A stretch of DNA of 22,235 nt, from the NCBI RefSeq assembly GCF_039872765.1, contig NZ_JBDPZC010000022.1:1-22235 (forward strand). The letters are read 5' to 3'. The translations under genes and the position numbers were made by a program. This stretch comes from Roseateles_B flavus (GTDB taxonomy: Bacteria; Pseudomonadota; Gammaproteobacteria; Burkholderiales; Burkholderiaceae_C). Shown piece after piece: positions 1 through 6,138 of this stretch; position 1 is the first letter of the stretch, and each line of letters opens with the position of its first letter. The notes below the pieces were generated by a model that saw nothing but the letters and a program-made list of their open reading frames with translations, was not told where the DNA came from and made no database searches.

Positions 1-252
1 TCTCTTTCGTTCTGTCGTCGGCCAACGATTTGCCAAAGCTTGGAGTGGGCCAGATCGTCGAACTCACGTAGCTGGCCTGCGACGTCGGCACACAAAGTCA
101 ACATGACTTGGCTGGCCGCTTACACCGAATCTTCACTACTGACGATCTGGAACATCGAACGGCGGCATTTCGGCCGGCCGTTAGAAGACGCGAATGTCAG
201 AGATGGGTCGATCTGAGACGGTCACACTACGCAGATGCGCATGGCCCGGCTC
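1..252. other. Left flank, no convincing gene
   Basis: I see no confident gene here. On the minus strand an ATG at 102-104 opens a frame that stays open to the window edge (34 codons). It has no clear Shine-Dalgarno sequence and I do not recognise the product, so it is at best the start of a gene beyond the edge. A plus-strand frame is also open from position 1 to about 216 but resembles nothing I know. The stretch around 155-215 has the look of a dispersed intergenic sequence with a G/C-rich hairpin. The region is downstream of the zot remnant and may be phage or chromosomal flank. Confidence 0.4.
158..182. repeat. Imperfect GC-rich inverted repeat
   Basis: The outer arms AACGGC and GCCGTT pair. 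An inner GGC/GCC pairing continues the stem with a one-base bulge around a short loop. It lies about 70 bp past the end of the zot remnant on the minus strand. It could be a REP-like palindrome or a weak transcription end. There is no T tract, so a terminator role is not supported. Whether it recurs in the genome cannot be seen from this window. Confidence 0.3.
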
Positions 253-1050
253 TCAGGTGGCCACTAAGGCCCCTGATGCCGCTCTCGCAGGTGCAGACGC
301 CTCAGGAGCGCGCACAGGCGCAGCATGTGTCCCAGGGGGCACTAGGTGGCCCTGAGTGACCGCGTAGCACAGCGCCGGCCGGTCCGACACGATCCGAGGA
401 GGCTGCTCCTGCGTCATGCAGTGACACTCATCCTCAGTCTCCCAGCAGCCCGCCACGATATCCGGCCAGGTCTCACGCTCAGCGATCACACCGACAAATG
501 CCGGCCGGCCACGAGGCACCACACGCTGGCCACCAGGTGCAGCACCGCCTGGCCAAGCACCAGGCACAACACCAGATGCGGACGCACCAGGCGCAGAAGC
601 CGCAGCTGCTGGCGTGGCAGTGGTCATACGATCCGCCCGCCTAGCAGCATTCCAAATCAAGAACGGGACTGCAATTACCGCAATCACAAACGCCCAGATT
701 TGCCAGGGAATGCCACGTGCTTGCTTAGTATGAAGCTCCGAGCTTCTATAAATATCGAAGTTCTTTTTCGAGTACTTCCAAACCTTCTTGCTTAGCGCCT
801 GGCTGACAGACTTCGGATTCGTGCAGGCGTCAAACTCATAAATCATCGCCGCACCACGGCCGAACAACCGACGCACATGCAAATGAGGGTTGATCAGGGC
901 GCGGACATTTGCATGCAGTAAGTTTCCGTGCTGCGTGATGAAAACAAAGTCCACGCCATAGTGCCGGTGCTCTTCCAAATTGGTGATATGAGGTGGAAGC
1001 GCCCTCCCCGCGGCCATCGGTTTGAATACGTGCAGCGCCTCATCGATCAC
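253..1050 (-). pseudogene. zot: Zot-type filamentous phage assembly protein, N-terminally truncated
   Basis: The open frame begins at a GTG (1050) and cannot extend beyond about 1077 because of an in-frame stop at 1078-1080. It gives 265 codons. The first residues read VIDEA, the Walker B region of the Zot/pI ATPase, which exports filamentous phage through the inner membrane. Next comes a Zot-like core (ITQ at residues 38-40; the R-L-F-G region near 61). A single membrane segment at about 114-134 follows, then an Ala/Pro/Gly-rich linker. The periplasmic tail has cysteines at 202, 209, 211 and 228, with a C-x-C plus TQ motif like that of Ralstonia-type phage Zot proteins. The whole Walker A half is missing, so ATPase function is lost. 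Local base composition is more AT-rich (about 640-800) than the neighbouring chromosomal genes. I infer a decayed inovirus fragment rather than a working gene. Confidence 0.8.
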
Positions 1051-1077
1051 GATGACATCGCCAGGCCGACACCAAAG

Positions 1078-2355
1078 TCACAGCGCCAGGAAGGCGATCG
1101 CTGCCAGCGCCGTCGGCACGAGGGCGCCCAGCAGCAACTCCATGGCGCCGATGGACTCATCGGCAAAGCCGCGCTTGAGCAAGGCCACCCCCGCCGGATT
1201 AGGCGCATTGGCGATGACCGTCAGGCCACCGCCGGCCACGGCACCGGCGACCAGCGCATGCTTGGCCTCCACCGGAATGCCGGCGATGAGCGAGCCGAGG
1301 TAGGTCAGCGCTGCGTTGTCGGTGATGGCCGTGAGGCCGATGGCGCCGAAGAACAGGGCCAGCGGCTCCAGGCTGGAGACGATGGGCTGCAGCCACCAGG
1401 CCTGCATGCCACCCAGCACCACGAGCCCGGCCAGGAAAAAGGCCACCAGCAGCGCCTCTTTCAGGATCAGCGGGCTCTGGTAGCGCTCATAGGCCTGGCT
1501 GAAGCCCAGGAACATCAGGAACAGGCCCAGAAAGGCCACCGGATGATGGGCCAGCACCACCACGCCCGCGAGCAGCAGCACATGCACCAGGGCCACGGCC
1601 AGCGGCACCGGCGCCGGCGCCGGCGCGCCGGCGCCCTCCTCCCGCGCAGCTGACCGAATCTCCTGCAGGTGCTTGCGCATCACCCAGGTCGCCAGCGTGG
1701 CGTTGAGCAGCACGGCCAGCACGGCCTTCCAGCCGAAGTGGGCCAGCATGTAGGCGCTGTCCCATTGCCAGGTCGCGGCCACCATCAGCACGGGCGGCGC
1801 CGCATAGGCCGTCAGGGTGCCACCGATGGACACGTTGACGAAGAGCACGCCCAGCGCGAAGTACTTCGGCCGCTCGGGCACCTCGGACCGGAACACCACC
1901 GGCGCCAGCATCAGGGCTGCCAGCGTCATGGCGGCGGGCTCGGTGACCAGGGATCCCAAGAGCGGAACCACCGCCAGGCCCAGCCAGGTGCTGGAAACGG
2001 CGCCTGGGAGCGGGATCAGCCGGGACACGAAGGTCATCGCCCGCTGCACGAGGTCGATCACCGGCCGCGAGGCAGCCACCACCATCACGACGAAGACGAA
2101 CAGCGGCTCGGTGTAGTTGCGGGACTCGGCGTAGTGCAAGGCGCTGGCGCCATCCTTCAGCACGGCGAGCGCCAGGATCAGCACCAGAGCCCAGAAGCCG
2201 AAGACCACCTCCACCTCGCCCAGCAGATGAAACAGGCCGGCGTGCTGCGGGTAGCGATGGGACAGCCGCTCGAACTGCTTGGCGGCAAAGGTGTGGGCCA
2301 GGGCCAGGACGAACAGGGCCAGGGCGACGTAGGAGATGAGGGTGTCGGTGTGCAT
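1078..2355 (-). CDS. Putative Na+/H+ antiporter (Na_H_antiport_3-like)
   Basis: This is a 425-residue, strongly hydrophobic inner-membrane protein with about ten or more predicted membrane segments. It has a short charged loop near residue 240 (KHLQEIRS, then an Ala/Pro-rich stretch). The S-L-V-T-E-P-A-A-M-T motif and the A-I-T-D-N-A-A motif in the C-terminal half resemble the conserved half-helix signatures of the putative Na+/H+ antiporter family PF07399 and, more distantly, the ion transporter superfamily. Length is typical for that family. The likely role is cation/proton exchange, but the substrate cannot be read from sequence. The start is an ATG at 2353-2355 with GGAG about 11 bases upstream. 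The gene appears intact at both ends, yet its stop codon abuts the phage zot remnant. No partner genes are adjacent. Confidence 0.75.
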   Translation of the reverse strand: MHTDTLISYVALALFVLALAHTFAAKQFERLSHRYPQHAGLFHLLGEVEVVFGFWALVLILALAVLKDGASALHYAESRNYTEPLFVFVVMVVAASRPVIDLVQRAMTFVSRLIPLPGAVSSTWLGLAVVPLLGSLVTEPAAMTLAALMLAPVVFRSEVPERPKYFALGVLFVNVSIGGTLTAYAAPPVLMVAATWQWDSAYMLAHFGWKAVLAVLLNATLATWVMRKHLQEIRSAAREEGAGAPAPAPVPLAVALVHVLLLAGVVVLAHHPVAFLGLFLMFLGFSQAYERYQSPLILKEALLVAFFLAGLVVLGGMQAWWLQPIVSSLEPLALFFGAIGLTAITDNAALTYLGSLIAGIPVEAKHALVAGAVAGGGLTVIANAPNPAGVALLKRGFADESIGAMELLLGALVPTALAAIAFLAL

Positions 2356-2691
2356 GGTCGTGGAAACTCCGCGCGGCGGCCCGACCTGCGCTCAACCTGC
2401 CAGGCCGCAAGACCTGACACCCAACCCAGGAATTTACCATTGCCGCCGCCCTCCCCGCACCGCGCAAGCGTCCGGTCGGCCCGCCCTCGCCACCAGGGGC
2501 GTTCCCGCAGGCCCGCGGGACAGGGCCGTGCAAGAGGCTGCCTTTAGCATTCCTCAAGGCTCGGCACAGACACATCGCCTAAAGTGCCGCCATCCGCGTT
2601 TTCCCTTCCGGCGCTGCGGCCCTGCACATGGCCTGCGGCGGCCCGGAGCATGGGGCATGCCCTGCCCATCCACTGACCAAGAGGACCTTTG
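2356..2691. other. Divergent intergenic region (antiporter / binding protein)
   Basis: About 335 bp separate two divergently transcribed genes, so promoters for both should lie here. I cannot point to a convincing sigma-70 pair on either strand. A short GC palindrome (CCCGC ... GCGGG, 2504-2519) is present. The only firm signal is the Shine-Dalgarno GAGGA at 2681-2685, six bases ahead of the ATG at 2692. No other gene is supported in this stretch. Confidence 0.5.
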
Positions 2692-3816
2692 ATGAAGAAG
2701 TATTCCCTGAATCTGCTGCTGCTCGCCGCGGGTCTGGCCTGTTTCGGCGCGCAGGCGCAGGAGCGTATCCGCATCGGTTTCATGAGCCCGACCACGGGCC
2801 CGCAGGCCGGCAACGGCACGGACAACCGCGACGGCGCGCTGCTGGCCATCAAGGAGCTCAATGCCAAGGGGATCAAGGTGGGCGGCAAGGCCGTGCAGTT
2901 CGATCTCGACGTGAACGACGACACCGCGGATCCGCGCCAGGGCGTGCAGGTGGCTCAGCAACTGGTCGACAAGAAGATCAAGTTCGTCCTGGGGCCCTAC
3001 AACTCGGGCGTCACCATGCCCACCTCCCGGATCTTCGCCGAAGGCGGCGTGCTGGTGCTGACGGTGGCCTCCAATCCGCGCATCACCACGCAGGGCCATG
3101 CCCGCCTGTTCCGCATCGGCGCGACCGACAACCAGCTCGGCGCCAAGATGGCCGTCTACGCGGCCCAGGACCTGAAGATCAAGACCGTGGCCGTCATCGA
3201 CGATCGCACAGCCTACGGCCTGGGCGTGGCACAGGAGTTCGTGGACCAGGCCAGCAAGCTCGGCATCAAGGTGGTCGCCAAGGAATTCACCAACGACAAG
3301 GCCAGCGACTTCAATACCATCCTCACCTCGGTGAAGGCTGCCAAGCCGGACGCTGTCTTCTACGGCGGCTACTCGGCCCAGGCCGGCCCCATGCTGCGCC
3401 AGATGCGCTCGCTGGGCATTGCCACGCCGCTGCTGGGTGGTGACGGCATCTGCTCGTCGGAGACGGCCACGCTGTCCCAGCTCAACACCGAGCTGAACGT
3501 GTACTGCACGCAGGGTGGCTCCATCATCGACCGCAGCGACAAGGGCAAGAAGTTCGTCGAGCGCTACCGCGCCGAGTTCAAGCGCGACCCGCTGACCTAT
3601 GCCGCCGCCTTCTACGACGGCGCCAACCTGCTGGCATCAGCCATCGAGGCCACGCAGTCCACCGACCCGGGCAAGCTCAGCGAGCACCTCGCGAAGTCCA
3701 GCTACATGGGCGTGGCCGGCGAGTATGCCTATGACGCGAAGCATGACCTGAAGCAGTCGGCGGTCACCGTCTTCACCTTCAAGGGCAAGGACGTCGTGGC
3801 GCTGAAGAGCCTCTGA
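2692..3816 (+). CDS. LivK-type periplasmic substrate-binding protein (ABC, type I fold)
   Basis: A 374-residue secreted protein. The N-terminal signal peptide is KKY..., a Leu-rich core, then a cut after GAQA near residue 22. The mature part opens with RIRIGFMSPTTGP, the typical first strand of branched-chain amino acid (Leu/Ile/Val) binding proteins. Further type I periplasmic-binding signatures follow: GGKAVQF, the DDTADPRQGVQ helix, VLGPYNSGV, RLFRIGATDNQ, and TYAAAFYDGANLLASAI near the end. Length is typical. It would capture an amino acid or related small molecule in the periplasm and hand it to a LivHMGF-type ABC importer. No such permease or ATPase genes are in the window, so it is an orphan or pairs with a distant transporter. 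I chose ATG 2692 (GAGGA six bases upstream) over the in-frame TTG at 2689. Confidence 0.9.
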   Translation: MKKYSLNLLLLAAGLACFGAQAQERIRIGFMSPTTGPQAGNGTDNRDGALLAIKELNAKGIKVGGKAVQFDLDVNDDTADPRQGVQVAQQLVDKKIKFVLGPYNSGVTMPTSRIFAEGGVLVLTVASNPRITTQGHARLFRIGATDNQLGAKMAVYAAQDLKIKTVAVIDDRTAYGLGVAQEFVDQASKLGIKVVAKEFTNDKASDFNTILTSVKAAKPDAVFYGGYSAQAGPMLRQMRSLGIATPLLGGDGICSSETATLSQLNTELNVYCTQGGSIIDRSDKGKKFVERYRAEFKRDPLTYAAAFYDGANLLASAIEATQSTDPGKLSEHLAKSSYMGVAGEYAYDAKHDLKQSAVTVFTFKGKDVVALKSL

Positions 3817-3840
3817 GGCCCATCGCCGATCCAGCGCCCC

Positions 3841-3884
3841 ACTCCGCCGCAGCCCTCTCTCATCTCCTCGTGCTGCGGCGGAGT
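3841..3884. terminator. Strong hairpin between convergent genes
   Basis: A perfect 13-bp inverted repeat, ACTCCGCCGCAGC at 3841-3853 and its complement at 3872-3884, has an 18-nt pyrimidine-rich loop. It sits 24 bp after the binding-protein stop and 9 bp after the peptidase stop on the opposite strand, so it can serve both convergent genes. No T tract follows on either strand. It may therefore act with Rho or as a transcript-stabilising end. Confidence 0.75.
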
Positions 3885-3893
3885 CGACAGGCG

Positions 3894-4472
3894 TCAGCGC
3901 ACGCGCAAGGTGTGCGTCCAGGCGTGGTCGCTGGCGGAGACCATCCAGTTGTAGCTGTCTTCCGAATTGCCTTCGCCGGGCCACGGGTTCATGTAGAGCA
4001 CGTAGTAGCCGCCGTTCCAGACTTCATAGCCAGTCCCGACCATGATGTGCCCGCCGCCGGAGCTCCAGCCGAAGCGGATCATGAAGGGCTTGTTGTAGTT
4101 GATGTCCGAAACGATGGAATTCCAGGACGAGGCATAGGCATAGGCATTGGTGCCGATGCCCCAGTTGGCCAGCACGCCCTGGGCACTGCCACCCGAGCCG
4201 TACAGTGCGTTGGGCTGGTTGGCGTAGCTGCTCCAGTTGAAGGTGCCGTTGCCGCAGGCGTAGTTGATGCCAAAGGCCCAGTTGACGATGCTGCACTGGC
4301 TCGGCGGTGTCTTGTAGTAGCTGATGATGGCCTTGCTGGAGGCCGACCAGCACCACTGGCTGTGCTCCTGGATGGTCTGGGGCACGTTCAGCGCCTTGTA
4401 CTGGGCGAAGGCCAGGGGCATGAGCAGGCTGAGACCCAGGCCGGCCAGCGTCTTCTTCAGATTCGCGTTCAT
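3894..4472 (-). CDS. Secreted papain-like cysteine peptidase (AvrRpt2/C39-like)
   Basis: A 192-residue protein with a clean signal peptide, predicted to be cut after AFA at residue 23. The mature protein then begins almost at the active site. The motif SQWCWSASS carries the presumed nucleophile Cys41, with Gln35 as a candidate oxyanion residue. GGHIMVGTGYE supplies His142 and MNPWPGEG supplies Asn162, giving the Cys-His-Asn order of papain-fold peptidases such as the AvrRpt2-like family (PF12385). The sequence is rich in Trp, Tyr, Asn and Gly, as in exported enzymes. There is no propeptide between signal and catalytic domain, which is unusual for papain-type enzymes. The start has GGAG six bases upstream. 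It follows the 244-residue secreted protein by 49 bp, so the two are probably one operon. Targets are unknown; export beyond the periplasm is possible but not shown. Confidence 0.8.
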   Translation of the reverse strand: MNANLKKTLAGLGLSLLMPLAFAQYKALNVPQTIQEHSQWCWSASSKAIISYYKTPPSQCSIVNWAFGINYACGNGTFNWSSYANQPNALYGSGGSAQGVLANWGIGTNAYAYASSWNSIVSDINYNKPFMIRFGWSSGGGHIMVGTGYEVWNGGYYVLYMNPWPGEGNSEDSYNWMVSASDHAWTHTLRVR

Positions 4473-4521
4473 GCGATCTCCATTCGATTCTTTGGGGAAG
4501 GTTCGTCGGTGTGCTGGCAGC

Positions 4522-5256
4522 TCAGCGCAGCATGTCCAGGTTCTTGCTCACGGCCGTGCGCAGCGGATCGAGCAGCTGCGGAGCTTCCACCAGGCCAGCG
4601 TTGGCATCGCCTGAACCCGCGGCCAGGCCATGGCGCAACAGGGCGTCGCGGGCGGACTGCAGCGTCGCGTAGCGGGCCTTGCCATCCTTGCCGGACACCA
4701 CCTCCAGCAGGTCCGACTGAGCCTGGTAGACGCGGATGAAACGCAGATTGCTGCCGTCGGCATTGCCATGGACCTGGCGCAGCGCATCCAGCTCACGGGC
4801 CAGCCCCGCCCCGCCGAAGGAGACGGCCTGCCAGCGCCCTTCCGCCTTCTGCACGGTCACCAGACCGACCGGCCGCTCACCGACCTGCACGACGAAGCGC
4901 CAGCTGCCCGTCGGCGTTGCCATGGCGCTGAGGTCGGTGCGACCGGCGGCCAGTTCCTGCGGGCTGACCGTGTGCATCTCGAAGCCTGCGCCGATCCGTG
5001 CCTGCGACAGCTCCTGGACATCGGACACCTCCAGCGCCATGTGGTTCGGGGACAGGCCGGCGTAGTACTGCTGCTTGCGCTGCTGGTACTCGCCCAGACC
5101 GCGCTGGGCTGCCATCAGCGCCTGGTTGCGGTCGGACTGGCGTTGAGCGATGTTGCCTCGCTCGCCGCCGACGGGTACGGCGGAGGCCGGCAGTGCGGCC
5201 AGCGTCAAGGCGCACAGCAGCGCGCCTGGCAGGACCAATGCTTTCTTCTTGAACAT
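4522..5256 (-). CDS. Secreted protein of unknown function, partner of the cysteine peptidase
   Basis: A 244-residue protein with an N-terminal signal peptide (KKK, hydrophobic core, cut after PASA near residue 26). A charged, Gln/Arg-rich helical stretch follows (about 33-65, with QRKQQYY). Next is a mixed alpha/beta region that includes SWRFVVQVGERPVGLVTV at about 118-135. The C-terminal part is helical. I do not recognise the family. It has no cysteines after the signal peptide and no obvious catalytic motif. The Shine-Dalgarno AAGGAG is strong, five to seven bases before the ATG. It lies directly upstream of the peptidase gene on the same strand. Since that peptidase has no propeptide, this protein could be its inhibitor, chaperone or immunity partner. 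This is inference from context only. Confidence 0.65.
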   Translation of the reverse strand: MFKKKALVLPGALLCALTLAALPASAVPVGGERGNIAQRQSDRNQALMAAQRGLGEYQQRKQQYYAGLSPNHMALEVSDVQELSQARIGAGFEMHTVSPQELAAGRTDLSAMATPTGSWRFVVQVGERPVGLVTVQKAEGRWQAVSFGGAGLARELDALRQVHGNADGSNLRFIRVYQAQSDLLEVVSGKDGKARYATLQSARDALLRHGLAAGSGDANAGLVEAPQLLDPLRTAVSKNLDMLR

Positions 5257-5839
5257 GATGTCTCCTTCGGTTGCGATGGGTACTGCTTGGGTCCCGCCGG
5301 CAGGCAGCCTGTACGGCCCGCCCGGCGGTTCGTGGAAGACCGCCCTTCTCCTAGCGGCGCTTCGACGTGCTGTGCAGTGGCATCTCTATTGCTGGACGCT
5401 CACTTGCATCGTTACTTTCTCAGCAGCGAGATCTGCGCGACGGCGCGCTGCGCCATGGCGGATCGGCAGGCGCCAAGGCGCGGCCTGCCCGCCCGGGAGC
5501 GGATCCAGTCGATGTCTTCGGGTGATGTGCCTGCGCTGCCGTCAGGCGATGGGGGTCAGGCGCAGCCGGTCACGCGGCGCCATCGCTGATGGCGTCTCCG
5601 AGGTGGCAGGGCAGGCAAGACCTGACCCCGGACCGCATCCGGTCCATGGGCTGCTCGCGCCAGTCTGGCCCACTGGGAAATGGACACAGGCACTGGTGCA
5701 CGGGCGGGGAAGGTCGAAAGGAGCGGGAGGGCTGCCGACGACATATCAGACACTCCGGACAGGGGTTTGCATCACAAAGCCTGCACAGGCTGCGGAGCGA
5801 TCAGCCCCGGTCTGGCCTGTGAAGACTTCGCGCCGCTCC
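5257..5839 (-). other. Long leader between glycine riboswitch and secreted-protein gene
   Basis: About 580 bp lie between the end of the riboswitch aptamers and the first confident gene downstream. I see no gcvT, gcvH, gcvP or glycine transporter coding sequence in any minus-strand frame. It holds a pair of overlapping hairpins (5778-5821), a small open frame (5556-5744), further short palindromes near 5577-5594 and 5630-5645, and a GC-rich inverted repeat close to 5315-5335. A separate promoter for the gene at 5256 may also be here, but none is clear. Confidence 0.5.
5556..5744 (-). CDS. Candidate small ORF (62 aa) just after the riboswitch
   Basis: The ATG at 5742-5744 has a GGAG eight bases upstream and lies about 95 bp after the last aptamer base, where a riboswitch-controlled gene would normally start. 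The predicted product is small, Pro/Arg/Ala-rich and matches no family I know. It has no signal peptide or membrane segment. Codon composition is not convincing. It may be a leader peptide, the decayed start of a lost gene, or chance. Confidence 0.25.
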   Translation of the reverse strand: MSSAALPLLSTFPARAPVPVSISQWARLARAAHGPDAVRGQVLPALPPRRRHQRWRRVTGCA

Positions 5840-6043
5840 CGCTGTCCTTGGTACCTGAGAGATTCGCGGGAGGCGCTGCCTTCCGCTTGCTCCTTCGGTG
5901 GGATCACCGGCCATGGGCATGTCCGCGTGATCCGCTCTCCAGTGTCGGCTGATTGCGAGTCCAGTACGGGGCCTGAGCGTGTATGGGAGATTGCGCCTTC
6001 GGCGTCCCGTGAGGCTTTTGGCCAGCACGGTCACTCTCCTGGA
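5840..6043 (-). promoter_or_regulatory. Tandem glycine riboswitch
   Basis: Read on the minus strand, two aptamers follow each other. Aptamer I starts with GGAGAG at 6039-6034, carries the core GCCGAAGGCGCAATCTCCC near 6003-5985 and closes with CGCTCAGGC at 5979-5971. Aptamer II starts with TGGAGAGCGG near 5941, carries CACCGAAGGAGCAAG at 5900-5886 and closes with AATCTCTCAGGTACCAAGG (5864-5846) followed by ACAG. These are the conserved blocks of the glycine riboswitch in the arrangement common in betaproteobacteria. There it normally precedes the glycine cleavage operon and switches it on when glycine is abundant. Here the transcript runs toward the secreted protein and cysteine peptidase genes instead. 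It lies on the same strand as, and about 95 bp beyond, the end of the NRPS export operon. Confidence 0.88.
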
Positions 6044-6070
6044 TTCGCAGAGCGATATTGCCAACTTCAC

Positions 6071-6121
6071 GCCATCGTCACGACGGAGCTTTCCCGCAGG
6101 TAGATTCCCCTAGACGATGGC
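6071..6121. repeat. Inverted repeat after the export operon
   Basis: Nine-base arms GCCATCGTC (6071-6079) and GACGATGGC (6113-6121) surround a 33-nt loop. It lies 17 bp past the TolC-family stop and 28 bp before the riboswitch on the minus strand. It could weakly terminate the NRPS/export transcript or be an operator for the riboswitch promoter. There is no T tract, and function is uncertain. Confidence 0.35.
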
Positions 6122-6138
6122 AAGCCAGCACACTGCCC

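Noticed and set aside
1060..1085. XerC/XerD dif-type attachment site at the phage junction
   Set aside because: Filamentous phages often use dif, but no 28-bp dif-like arrangement with two half-sites is visible here or at 80-110.
1487..2575. Minus-strand frame of 362 codons overlapping the antiporter
   Set aside because: Arg/Gly/Ala-rich alternative frame of the membrane protein, with no domain or membrane pattern.
5577..5645. Short palindromes (GCGCCATC-GCT-GATGGCG and GGACCG...CGGTCC) as terminators
   Set aside because: The stems are short, no T tract follows on either strand, and such palindromes are frequent in DNA of this base composition.
5150..6103. Plus-strand frame of 317 codons over the riboswitch region
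   Set aside because: It runs across the secreted-protein start, the leader and the riboswitch in antisense. The product shows no fold signature.
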